DNA of 64,000 nt from an uncultured Flavobacteriales bacterium (lineage in GTDB: Bacteria; Bacteroidota; Bacteroidia; Flavobacteriales_D; Parvicellaceae), in NCBI GenBank assembly GCA_943787725.1, contig CALSNM010000007.1:235028-299027 (forward strand), in the 5' to 3' direction. The notes beneath the pieces are model-generated. The model was not told the DNA's origin, ran no database searches, and saw nothing but the letters and a program-made list of their open reading frames with translations. Numbering within the stretch: the first letter of the stretch is position 1; each line of letters starts with the position of its first letter. The position numbers and the translations under genes were made by a program. Positions 1 through 7,731 of the stretch are shown one piece after another.

Positions 1-429
1 AATAAAGAACAACAAAGCATTATTGATAATCGCTAAAGTGAGTCGCAAAGCAACAAAGCTTGCAGACATATTCTCATCTCTTCCACCGAAAAACCTGGAC
101 AAAGTGTCTTTTTCTCCTCCTATGCCTGCCGTTTCCTTAACATATACCATTATTATCTCGATACCATAAAATATTGTTCCTACAGCGATAGAAGCAAAAA
201 TAATCCGAGGTATCGCTTTTACAACATTACTACTCAACCAATCTCTCTGAATAATAAAGTATCGATATAGATGACTAATACCTATTCCCAGGCAAAAAAC
301 AATTAAAGATTGTACCAATTTACGGAGCGCTATTGAATTCTCGGCTTGAAATTCTTGAAGCAGTCCCAAAAAAATTAAGAAACCCCAACCTGATATTTGA
401 AACAACCAATAAAACCCTTTTTTTGTCAT
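1..429 (-). CDS. LytS/YehU-type sensor histidine kinase, N-terminal membrane part (truncated by window edge)
   Basis: An open frame starts at ATG 429 on the minus strand and runs 143 codons without a stop off the left edge. The start of the protein reads MTKKGFYWLFQISGWGFLIF. An opening with 'YWLFQISGWG' followed by several hydrophobic helices and a 'SHLYRYFIIQRDWL' stretch is typical of the membrane sensor part of Bacteroidota LytS-type kinases (His_kinase PF06580). At least three membrane segments are visible. The catalytic part, with its H-box and ATP-binding domain, would lie outside the window, so the kinase call rests on the N-terminal pattern only. Such kinases usually pair with a LytTR regulator; no partner is adjacent inside the window. 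An alternative is another multi-pass membrane protein. Confidence 0.7.
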   Translation of the reverse strand, partial: MTKKGFYWLFQISGWGFLIFLGLLQEFQAENSIALRKLVQSLIVFCLGIGISHLYRYFIIQRDWLSSNVVKAIPRIIFASIAVGTIFYGIEIIMVYVKETAGIGGEKDTLSRFFGGRDENMSASFVALRLTLAIINNALLFFI

Positions 430-526
430 ATCTCAAAGATAATATATAACAGGAAACGAATAATTATAGTTACATGAATGGAAACAAAAGGAAATAATAA
501 TACCTAATTTTGAGGATAAGTGATTC

Positions 527-1876
527 CTAAAAATAAATCATCCAGCCAATAGTAAAATAGAGAAGCAGTCCAACAACATCATTAATAGTAGTAATAAATG
601 GCCCTGTTGCTAATGCTGGATCAATATTATACTGATCCAAAACCAATGGAATTAAAGTTCCGAAAATTCCAGCAAAAATGATAACAACAAACAAGGATAA
701 ACTTACCGTGAAACACAATTCCCAAGCCTCTCCAAAAGCTATATTGTAAATAAAAATTAAGCTCGAAAGTACCGCACCATTTATTAAGGCAACTCCAACC
801 TCTTTCACAACTTTAGAAAATGTAGAACCATAAGAAAGCGAATTATTCGCTAATCCTTGAACTATAATTGCAGAAGACTGAACCCCTACATTCCCTGCCA
901 TTGCTGCTATTAGCGGGATAAAAAAAGCTAAAACAGGAAATTCTACTAATTCATATTCAAATGATTTTATCACAACCGCACCAAATATCCCTCCAACTAA
1001 ACCGATTAACAACCATGGTAATCTTGCTCTGGTCAAAAGCCAAACAGAATCTTTCGACTCAACATTTTCAGAAATACCACTTGCCAATTGAAAATCTTTT
1101 TCTGCTTCTTCTTTTATTACATCAACAATATCATCAATTGTTATGCGTCCAACCAAAATATTGGCTTGATTTAGAACTGGAAGGGCAACCAAATCATATT
1201 TTTCCATTATGTTAGCCACATCCTCATCTGGTGTATCCGTTTTTACATAGATAGGTTCTTCTTTATACAAGTCAGAAATTTTAGTATTGTTCCCGGCGAA
1301 CAAAAACGTTTTTAACGACAATGTTCCTTGCAGTTTATTTTGATTATCCACAACATAGATAGTGTGAACATAATCGACATCTTCAGCTTGAGAACGCAAT
1401 TCTTCCAGACATTCTTCAACCGTCCAGTTGATATTTGCCTTAATATATTCTTTCGCCATCAAGCCACCTGCAGTGTCTTCTGGATAGCTTAAAAGTGATA
1501 CAATATCGCTTGCTTGCTCGGCATCTTCGAGCTTCGAGAGTACTTTCTCCTTCCGTTCCTCAGATAAATCTTGGATTAAATCCGTGGCGTCATCTGAGTC
1601 CATATTGTCGACCTGACTCGCAATCTCCTGAGCAGTAAATGATTTTAGAAACTTATCTCGGACATCCTCTTCTAATTCAACAAGAACATCAGACGCTACT
1701 TCTTCATCTAAAAGTTCGTAAATAAATTGTGCTTCAAACAAATCTATTCTATCAAATATTTCGGCAATATCAGCAGGGTGTAGATCTTGAATTTTTTCGG
1801 AAACATAATTCCCATTTCGTTTAGCAACAGCTAATGAAAGTTCTTGTAAAAACTCTTTTGTTAGTTCGAAGTTCAT
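527..1876 (-). CDS. mgtE: Magnesium transporter MgtE
   Basis: 449 residues, the usual length of MgtE. Domains in order: an N-terminal MgtE helical superhelix (about residues 20-125, with 'LHPADIAEIFDRID' and acidic helices), a CBS pair (about 135-255, 'VHTIYVVDNQNKLQG' and 'DLVALPVLNQANILVGRI'), then a five-helix membrane domain (about 285-449) with the conserved 'PLIAAMAGNVGVQSSAIIVQG' region (positions about 325-345). The family forms a dimeric inner-membrane Mg2+ channel that the cytosolic N and CBS domains close when internal Mg2+ is high. The gene lies downstream of rsmA on the same strand, with a 155-base gap that contains a short palindrome (1902-1919). Start ATG 1876. Confident call. 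Confidence 0.96.
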   Translation of the reverse strand: MNFELTKEFLQELSLAVAKRNGNYVSEKIQDLHPADIAEIFDRIDLFEAQFIYELLDEEVASDVLVELEEDVRDKFLKSFTAQEIASQVDNMDSDDATDLIQDLSEERKEKVLSKLEDAEQASDIVSLLSYPEDTAGGLMAKEYIKANINWTVEECLEELRSQAEDVDYVHTIYVVDNQNKLQGTLSLKTFLFAGNNTKISDLYKEEPIYVKTDTPDEDVANIMEKYDLVALPVLNQANILVGRITIDDIVDVIKEEAEKDFQLASGISENVESKDSVWLLTRARLPWLLIGLVGGIFGAVVIKSFEYELVEFPVLAFFIPLIAAMAGNVGVQSSAIIVQGLANNSLSYGSTFSKVVKEVGVALINGAVLSSLIFIYNIAFGEAWELCFTVSLSLFVVIIFAGIFGTLIPLVLDQYNIDPALATGPFITTINDVVGLLLYFTIGWMIYF

Positions 1877-1901
1877 GCCTTTCAGAGTCCGTTAGGTAGT
1901 T

Positions 1902-1919
1902 GTCAATTTTATAATTGAC
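1902..1919. promoter_or_regulatory. Perfect 7+7 palindrome upstream of mgtE
   Basis: GTCAATT (1902-1908) and AATTGAC (1913-1919) form an exact inverted repeat around a four-base loop, 26 bases before the mgtE start on the minus strand. It could be an operator or a small hairpin in the leader. No T-run follows on either strand, so it is not a clear terminator. No function can be assigned. Confidence 0.4.
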
Positions 1920-2031
1920 CTGTTGCGAAAATACAGTTTTTAACCAATATAACACCTCAAAAACACCATGGAATCTCAAACGTTACAAAAAACAAACAAT
2001 ACAGCTGGACCAGATTTAACAAAATAAGCTT

Positions 2032-2793
2032 TTAACCAAAAATTCGCTTTGTTAACTCAATAAATTGCTCAACGCCCAATTGTTCTGGACGCTCTTTAAA
2101 AATTGTAGCAGACGTGTCCACATCGCCTAAAAGTTGTTTTAAAGAATTTCTTAACGTTTTTCGACGCTGGTTAAAAGCCATTTTGACTACTCTTTTAAAG
2201 TCCTTCTCATCACACGGCAATTTTTTGACATCATTTCGAATTAAACGAATAACACCCGATTTAACTTTTGGTGGTGGATCAAAAACATCTTCATTTACTG
2301 TAAATAGGTATTCGATATCGTAAAACGCTTGGAGTAGCACACTTAAAATACCATAACGTTTAGTTCCTGGTGGTTCGGCAATTCTTTCAGCTACTTCTTT
2401 TTGCAACATCCCTACAACTTCTGTTACACGGTCTTTTTCTTCCAATACTTTGAACAATATTTGTGAGGAAATATTGTAAGGAAAATTACCTATCACAGCT
2501 AGTTTTTCTGACTTAAACCTAGAAAAATCCATATGTAAAAAATCTTCCTCTAGCACTTCTAATCCCTCAAAATTTGAGTTTAGATAGATAACAGATTCTC
2601 TATCAACTTCAACAACCGTAGTTTTAAACCTTTTGTTCTCCACTATAAACTTCGTTAAAGCTCCGGTACCTGGTCCAACCTCTATAATCTCTTTATAGCA
2701 ACCATGATTAGTTAATGCATTAGCAATATTCAAACAAATACTCTCGTCCTTTAAAAAATGTTGCCCTAAATGTTTCTTGGGTTTTACTGTCAT
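2032..2793 (-). CDS. rsmA: 16S rRNA adenine dimethyltransferase RsmA/KsgA
   Basis: 253 residues. It dimethylates two adjacent adenines in the 3'-terminal hairpin of 16S rRNA using S-adenosylmethionine, a late step in small-subunit maturation. Visible motifs are the N-terminal 'KPKKHLGQHFLKD', the SAM-binding 'IIEVGPGTGALT' (about residues 38-49), the catalytic-loop motif 'NFPYNISSQ' (about 103-111) and the C-terminal 'FDPPPKVKSGV' and 'FNQRRKTLRNSL' signatures. Length is normal for Bacteroidota. ATG at 2793. A minus-strand promoter (TTG, 20-base spacer, TACATTTG at 2816-2846) lies just upstream and overlaps the divergent promoter of the DUF983 gene. mgtE follows on the same strand after 155 bases. 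Confidence 0.97.
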   Translation of the reverse strand: MTVKPKKHLGQHFLKDESICLNIANALTNHGCYKEIIEVGPGTGALTKFIVENKRFKTTVVEVDRESVIYLNSNFEGLEVLEEDFLHMDFSRFKSEKLAVIGNFPYNISSQILFKVLEEKDRVTEVVGMLQKEVAERIAEPPGTKRYGILSVLLQAFYDIEYLFTVNEDVFDPPPKVKSGVIRLIRNDVKKLPCDEKDFKRVVKMAFNQRRKTLRNSLKQLLGDVDTSATIFKERPEQLGVEQFIELTKRIFG

Positions 2794-2815
2794 TAAGCCA
2801 TCGATATAGATTTTT

Positions 2816-2846
2816 CAAATGTAACATTTGTTATATTGGGAAACAA
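2816..2846 (-). promoter_or_regulatory. Bacteroidota-type promoter of rsmA
   Basis: On the minus strand, TACATTTG (2816-2823) matches the -7 consensus TAnnTTTG, and a TTG (2844-2846) lies 20 bases upstream as a -33 element. The rsmA ATG is 22 bases downstream of the -7 element. Confidence 0.65.
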
Positions 2847-2864
2847 AATTGTTACCTATATTTG
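2836..2864 (+). promoter_or_regulatory. Bacteroidota-type promoter of the DUF983 gene
   Basis: TTG (2836-2838), an 18-base spacer and TATATTTG (2857-2864) fit the -33/-7 pattern, with the ATG at 2882. The element overlaps the rsmA promoter on the other strand, so the two polymerases would compete for the same 31 bases. Confidence 0.6.
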
Positions 2865-2881
2865 ATTAATATATTAACTCA

Positions 2882-3271
2882 ATGCTAAAAAAAACAAGAC
2901 TCTACAGTATTTTGAATTTCAAATGTCCAAGATGCCACAAAGGGGAGTTTTTAGAAACTAAAAATGTTTACAATTTAAAAAAAGCGGGGAACATTAGAGA
3001 AAAATGTGAAAGTTGCGACTTAAAATACTCTCGTGAACCTGGGTTTTATTTCGGGGCGATGTTTGTATCTTATGCTCTCGGCGTGGCATTATTTGTTACA
3101 ATCTGGGTAGCAACAGGAGTTTTATACCCAGAATATTCTGCAGAATTATTATTGGGCATTATCATAGTAGCAATTATTATTCTAGGCCCCTATTTATATG
3201 CTCTTTCAAAAATAATTTGGGCTAATTTATTCTTCCACTATGAAGACATTAAATTAAATAAAAATAGATAA
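2882..3271 (+). CDS. DUF983 family membrane protein
   Basis: 129 residues. An N-terminal cysteine-rich stretch has two Cys-x-x-Cys pairs ('KCPRC' near residue 16 and 'KCESC' near 40), as expected for a zinc ribbon. The 'REPGFYFGAMFVSYALGVALF' region then leads into two hydrophobic helices. This matches the DUF983 family of small bacterial membrane proteins, whose function is unknown; in some Proteobacteria related genes sit near cytochrome oxidase genes, which is not the case here. It has its own promoter and precedes the SulP gene by about 70 bases, so co-transcription is possible. Confidence 0.85.
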   Translation: MLKKTRLYSILNFKCPRCHKGEFLETKNVYNLKKAGNIREKCESCDLKYSREPGFYFGAMFVSYALGVALFVTIWVATGVLYPEYSAELLLGIIIVAIIILGPYLYALSKIIWANLFFHYEDIKLNKNR

Positions 3272-3344
3272 TACAACAATTAAAAGACATTTTGCTTTTA
3301 ATTTTAATTTGCCAATATTACCATTAACTTCGTTCTTTATAAAA

Positions 3345-5084
3345 GTGAACTTTTTTAAAAAATACATACCCATCCTATCCTGGCTTCCAAACTACAACAA
3401 AGAAGCTTTTCCTGGCGATTTATCAGCTGGACTTACAGTTGGTGTTATGCTTATTCCGCAAGGCATTGCCTATGCTATGATTGCCGGACTTCCACCGATT
3501 TATGGTTTATATACTGCCATGACTCCCCAAGTTATTTATGCTGTTTTTGGAACTTCACGTCAATTATCGGTGGGACCTACCGCAATGGATTCATTAATTG
3601 TTGCTGCTGGAATAACATCGATAGCAACGGTTAACCCTGACAACTACATAGCTGCTGCAATATTATTATCTTTTCTTATGGGACTAATGCAATTAGCTTT
3701 TGGGGTTTTTAAACTTGGTTTTCTGGTCAACTTTTTATCGAAGCCCGTAATAAGTGGCTTCACTTCTGCTGCTGCAATAATTATTGGCTTAAATCAATTG
3801 AAACATGTTTTCGGAATAGAAATTCCCAGAAGCAATCAAGCACATTCTTTGTTGTATGACGCAGGAATAGCTATTAACTCAACCAACCTAGTTACTCTTT
3901 GCCTTGGATCAGGAACTATTCTTGCAATTATTTTTTTAAAAAAGTATTTAAAGAATATCCCTGCAGCCCTAACTGTAGTTGTAATCAGCATCTTAATTGT
4001 TCAATTTTTTCATTTGGATTTCTACGGAGTGAATATTATCCGAGATATTCCTACTGGACTCCCCAGTCCTTCAATCCCTGATTTTTCCCAAAATTATTTT
4101 AAGGACTTGTTACCCCTAGCACTCACCTTATCTTTAATTGCTTTTATGGAGGCTATTTCTCAGGCCAAAGCCATTGAAGATAAGCACAATGATTATAAAG
4201 TAGACCCTAATCAAGAACTAATAGCACTGGGATTAAGTAATATTGTAGGCTCTATTTTTAAGAGTTACCCATCCACAGGGGGCTTTTCTCGAACTGCCGT
4301 AAACAATCAATCCGGAGCAAAAACGGGAATATCTTTTATTATTGCAGCTAGTTTAGTAGCAATAACATTGCTGTTTCTTACTCCACTATTTTATTATTTA
4401 CCAAAAGCCGTTTTAGGCGGGATTATCATCGTTGCTGTGCTAGGACTCATCAACATTAAGTACCCCGTCAAACTATGGAAATACAAAAAGGATGATTTAA
4501 TTATGCTCTTGGTAACATTTGCTGTAACGTTAAGCATTGGAATCAAAGAGGGGATTATTGTTGGAGTAATTCTGTCTTTGGGATTTTTAATTTTCAGAAG
4601 TACCCGACCTCACATTGCTGAATGCGCAAGAATTGAAGGAACAAATTATTTCAAAAATATAGAAAGATTCGATAATACAACAGGTCGAAAAGATGTTCTT
4701 ATTTTACGTTTTGACGGACAGCTTTATTTTGCAAACACTAATTATTTTAAGGACCAATTAAATGATATGATCGCAAAAAAAGGTCCAGACCTAAATTTGG
4801 TAATACTAAATGCAGAAGCAATTAACCACATGGATTCAAGTGCAGTTCAAATGTTGGATCAGACCATCCAAGAACTTTACAAAAAAGAGATCTACTTTGC
4901 AGTTGCAGGAGCGATAGGGCCTGTTCGAGATATTATTTTTAACAGTGGACTATCTGAAACAATTGGAAAGGAACTGATGTTTGCTGATGTCAACAAAGCT
5001 TTAGAATGTTTAGATGAAGATAAAGCTATGAACTTTGAAAGAATTAGCAAACGGATTGCTTTACAAAATAACAGTAATTTGTAA
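3345..5084 (+). CDS. SulP family anion (sulfate/bicarbonate) transporter with STAS domain
   Basis: About 580 residues from GTG 3345; an upstream in-frame TTG at 3309 would add 12 residues. GTG 3345 is preferred because family members usually open with a short lysine-rich start followed by 'PILSWLPNY', as here. The membrane domain carries the SulP signature 'GLTVGVMLIPQGIAYAMIAG' and about 11-14 helices. A C-terminal STAS domain (about the last 130 residues, including 'NHMDSSAVQMLDQTI') is cytosolic and regulatory. Substrates in the family include sulfate, bicarbonate and other anions, and sequence alone does not decide. Its position before a sulfur-oxidation operon (58 bases to the next start, which has its own promoter motif) makes sulfate or sulfite export or uptake a reasonable guess. 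Confidence 0.92.
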   Translation: MNFFKKYIPILSWLPNYNKEAFPGDLSAGLTVGVMLIPQGIAYAMIAGLPPIYGLYTAMTPQVIYAVFGTSRQLSVGPTAMDSLIVAAGITSIATVNPDNYIAAAILLSFLMGLMQLAFGVFKLGFLVNFLSKPVISGFTSAAAIIIGLNQLKHVFGIEIPRSNQAHSLLYDAGIAINSTNLVTLCLGSGTILAIIFLKKYLKNIPAALTVVVISILIVQFFHLDFYGVNIIRDIPTGLPSPSIPDFSQNYFKDLLPLALTLSLIAFMEAISQAKAIEDKHNDYKVDPNQELIALGLSNIVGSIFKSYPSTGGFSRTAVNNQSGAKTGISFIIAASLVAITLLFLTPLFYYLPKAVLGGIIIVAVLGLINIKYPVKLWKYKKDDLIMLLVTFAVTLSIGIKEGIIVGVILSLGFLIFRSTRPHIAECARIEGTNYFKNIERFDNTTGRKDVLILRFDGQLYFANTNYFKDQLNDMIAKKGPDLNLVILNAEAINHMDSSAVQMLDQTIQELYKKEIYFAVAGAIGPVRDIIFNSGLSETIGKELMFADVNKALECLDEDKAMNFERISKRIALQNNSNL

Positions 5085-5116
5085 CTATAGTTGCTATATA
5101 TTTTGTCACAATGGTT

Positions 5117-5124
5117 TATTTTTG
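5117..5124 (+). promoter_or_regulatory. -7 promoter element of the sulfur operon
   Basis: TATTTTTG (5117-5124) matches TAnnTTTG 19 bases before the ATG at 5143. A possible -33 TTG lies at 5091-5093, with a rather long 23-base spacer. Confidence 0.5.
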
Positions 5125-5142
5125 CCTTAGATATAGTAGAAT

Positions 5143-6804
5143 ATGAAAATAGAACAAATATATACTGGATGTTTGGCGGAAGCTGCTTACTACATCCAAT
5201 CGCAAGGAGAGGCCATAATCATTGATCCATTGCGTGAAACTGCACCATATATTGAAAGAGCGGAAAAAGATGATGCCACAATTAAGTACGTTTTTTTAAC
5301 CCATTTTCATGCGGACTTTGTTTCCGGACATGTTGATTTAGCCAGCAAAACAGGGGCTATAATTGTTTTTGGACCCAACGCAAAAGCTGATTTTGATTTT
5401 CACATTGCTCAGGATGGAGAAGAATTCAAAATTGGTGAATTAACCTTAAAACTATTACATACTCCTGGTCACACAATGGAATCTTCGAGTTACTTATTAT
5501 TAGATAAAGAAGGTAAAGAAAACTGCATATTTACAGGAGATACTCTTTTCATTGGAGATGTGGGAAGACCTGATTTAGCCGTTAAATCCGACTTTACGCA
5601 AGAAGATTTAGCAGCACATTTATTCGATTCATTGCGCAGTAAATTAATGACATTGCCAGATAGCGTTATTGTTTATCCTAGTCATGGTGCAGGATCTGCT
5701 TGTGGCAAAAACATGAGCAAAGAAACTTTCGACACCCTAGGGCATCAAAAAGAAGTAAATTATGCTTTAAGGGCTGATATGACTAAAGCTGAATTTATAA
5801 CAGAAGTTCTTACTGGGCTAGCTGCTCCGCCGGCCTACTTCCCTAAAAATGTTGCTATGAATAAATCAGTAAATACCGCAATAGATGACATTTTAAAAAC
5901 GGGAACAATTGCGCTTGATGTTGATACGTTTAGAGCTATGGCTTCCAATGAAGGAGCAATGATAATTGATACCAGACATCAAACTTCTTTTACCCAAGAG
6001 CACATCCCTGGATCAATATTCTTTGGAATTGATGGTGGTTTTGCCCCATGGGTTGGAACCCTTGTGTCAGATATAAACCAGCCTATTATTATAGTTGCTG
6101 ATGAAGGGCGGGAAGAAGAAGTTGTAACTAGGCTATCCAGAATTGGATATGACAACTCTCTTGGATTCTTAAGAGGAGGAATAAGGGCATGGAAAGAAGC
6201 TGGGCTAGAAACATCTTCTATTATTTCATTACAACCGGCAGAAATAGTTGAATTAGTGAATGCCGAGAAAAGCAATTTAGTTGACATAAGAAAACCTTCT
6301 GAGTTCCTCTCAGAACATGTTTTAGAAGCTGTAAACGCACCACTAGATGTGATTAATGATCAAATGGATGATCTATCTAAAGACATCACTTACCACGTTC
6401 ACTGCGCAGGTGGTTATCGTTCGGTAATTTATATATCAATCATGAAATCAAGGGGGTATCATAACCTAATTGACGTTGCGGGAGGATATGGTTTAATTAA
6501 GCAAACGAAAGGATTTCATCTCTCTGAATATGTTTGTCCCCACAACACTATAAACAATATGAAAACTACGTTTGAAATAGAAAACTTAAAATGCAGTCGC
6601 TGTGTTAAAACAGCAACTGAAGGAGCGGCAACTTTAGATGAAATATCTAATGTTATTGTTTCCCTTGAAAACAATTCTATCACATTTGAATCTTATTATG
6701 AAAGTTCAATTAACAAATTAGAGGAGAAACTAAAAGAAATTGGTTATCCAAGAAAAGAAGAAGTCTCTTTATTGGACAAGGCAAAAGCATATTTAAATAA
6801 ATAA
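5143..6804 (+). CDS. MBL-fold persulfide dioxygenase-like protein with two rhodanese domains and a C-terminal HMA domain
   Basis: 553 residues. Residues 1-240 form a metallo-beta-lactamase fold of the ETHE1/BlsA type, with the metal motif T-H54-F-H56-A-D58, then 'HTPGHT' and 'TGDTLFIGDVGRPDL'. Two rhodanese domains follow (about 260-355 and 360-470). The first has lost its catalytic cysteine (the loop reads 'IVADEGREEE'); the second keeps it (C421 in 'HCAGGYRS'). Family members usually end near 'EYVCP', at about 470 residues. Here a heavy-metal-associated domain (about 473-537, C484-S-R-C487) is fused in frame. Relatives oxidise glutathione persulfide or move sulfane sulfur; a C-terminal metal or thiol sensor is an inference. 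An internal ATG at 6559 marks where the HMA part would start if it were free-standing. First gene of a four-gene operon. Confidence 0.9.
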   Translation: MKIEQIYTGCLAEAAYYIQSQGEAIIIDPLRETAPYIERAEKDDATIKYVFLTHFHADFVSGHVDLASKTGAIIVFGPNAKADFDFHIAQDGEEFKIGELTLKLLHTPGHTMESSSYLLLDKEGKENCIFTGDTLFIGDVGRPDLAVKSDFTQEDLAAHLFDSLRSKLMTLPDSVIVYPSHGAGSACGKNMSKETFDTLGHQKEVNYALRADMTKAEFITEVLTGLAAPPAYFPKNVAMNKSVNTAIDDILKTGTIALDVDTFRAMASNEGAMIIDTRHQTSFTQEHIPGSIFFGIDGGFAPWVGTLVSDINQPIIIVADEGREEEVVTRLSRIGYDNSLGFLRGGIRAWKEAGLETSSIISLQPAEIVELVNAEKSNLVDIRKPSEFLSEHVLEAVNAPLDVINDQMDDLSKDITYHVHCAGGYRSVIYISIMKSRGYHNLIDVAGGYGLIKQTKGFHLSEYVCPHNTINNMKTTFEIENLKCSRCVKTATEGAATLDEISNVIVSLENNSITFESYYESSINKLEEKLKEIGYPRKEEVSLLDKAKAYLNK

Positions 6805-6831
6805 AGCAGCATACCAACCAAAAAGTAGATT

Positions 6832-7104
6832 ATGAATACAGAAAACATAGACATTAATGAAGCGACAATTATCGATGTGAGAACACCTTCAGAGTTTATG
6901 ATGGGAAATGTTAAGGGATCTATAAATATTCCTTTAGATGAAGTTGCTTCCAGAGTTGAAGAATTTAAAAATATCAAAGGTAACGTCGTTTTGTGCTGTG
7001 CTAGTGGAGGGAGAAGTGGTCAAGCTACAATGTTCCTGCAACAAAATGGACTTTCAAATGTTTACAACGGAGGTGGGTGGCAAACAGTAGATGCACTAAG
7101 ATGA
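6832..7104 (+). CDS. Single-domain rhodanese-like sulfurtransferase
   Basis: 90 residues, one rhodanese domain with 'IIDVRTPSEF' near residue 14 and the active-site loop C56-A-S-G-G-R-S, so the catalytic cysteine is present; C55 beside it is also a cysteine. No signal peptide, so it should act in the cytosol. Such proteins carry sulfane sulfur as a cysteine persulfide. It starts 27 bases after the MBL/rhodanese/HMA gene and precedes a thioredoxin gene, which suggests a relay in which persulfide is passed on and then reduced. Confidence 0.93.
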   Translation: MNTENIDINEATIIDVRTPSEFMMGNVKGSINIPLDEVASRVEEFKNIKGNVVLCCASGGRSGQATMFLQQNGLSNVYNGGGWQTVDALR

Positions 7105-7167
7105 TAGTCATTTCCAAGAAAATGAAGAAATGTAGCTTGCCAAATCTCACTAGCTAAATTAGATTTT

Positions 7168-7467
7168 ATGTCAAAATTCAGTGATTTAATAAATGGAGAT
7201 ACACCTGTCCTAGTGGATATGTTTGCGGAATGGTGTGGGCCTTGCAATACGATGGTTCCTATTTTAAAAGATCTCAAAAGCAAAGTGGGTGATAATGTCA
7301 AAATTATAAAAATTGACATTGATAAAAACCCACAGGCTGCAAAAAAATTTCAAGTTCGAGGTGTTCCTACTTTTATTCTTTTTAAAAAAGGCAAACTACT
7401 TTGGAGGGAATCAGGAATAATCCCAACAGATCAATTTGTTGAATTAATCAATTTACATCAAGAGTGA
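7168..7467 (+). CDS. Thioredoxin
   Basis: 99 residues, single thioredoxin fold, active site W22-C23-G24-P25-C26, and the cis-proline region 'RGVPTFILFKKGKLLW'. No signal peptide or membrane anchor, so cytosolic. In this operon it probably reduces persulfides or disulfides formed by the rhodanese proteins rather than acting as the main cell thioredoxin, but that is inference from context. Its stop codon overlaps the GTG start of the next gene (GTGA at 7464-7467), showing tight coupling. Confidence 0.95.
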   Translation: MSKFSDLINGDTPVLVDMFAEWCGPCNTMVPILKDLKSKVGDNVKIIKIDIDKNPQAAKKFQVRGVPTFILFKKGKLLWRESGIIPTDQFVELINLHQE

Positions 7468-7721
7468 AAGGCTTTGACCAACCTTTTCATAAAAACACAT
7501 CCCTGTGGCTGATAGCTTCATTAACACTTGGTCTAGCTCCTTTTACTCCCCCACACATATGGGGTAAATTAAAGTGGATTTATGGTGGCGGTGCTTTTAC
7601 TGGAGAAAACCCGATGCAAGCCATGGATTGGCTGGACTTGGCGTTGCATGGAACACCATGGCTAATGCTCCTTATTTCATTTGGTATAGCAATAAAAACT
7701 AAATTGAAAAATAAAAATTAA
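7464..7721 (+). CDS. Small conserved-type membrane protein of the sulfur operon
   Basis: 85 residues from GTG 7464, overlapping the thioredoxin stop by four bases. Two hydrophobic helices (about residues 13-30 and 65-80) flank a loop with Gly, Trp and Pro ('PHIWGKLKWIYGGGAF') and 'MDWLDLALHGTPW'; the C-terminus is lysine-rich (TKLKNKN). I have the impression that similar short proteins occur near thioredoxin and rhodanese genes in other Bacteroidota, but I cannot name a characterised family. Translational coupling argues that the gene is real. Confidence 0.8.
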   Translation: MKGFDQPFHKNTSLWLIASLTLGLAPFTPPHIWGKLKWIYGGGAFTGENPMQAMDWLDLALHGTPWLMLLISFGIAIKTKLKNKN

Positions 7722-7731
7722 GCGAGGGAAT

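Noticed and set aside
961..1215. Plus-strand open frame inside mgtE
   Set aside because: A shadow of mgtE with no recognisable protein features, as are the other short frames inside strong genes.
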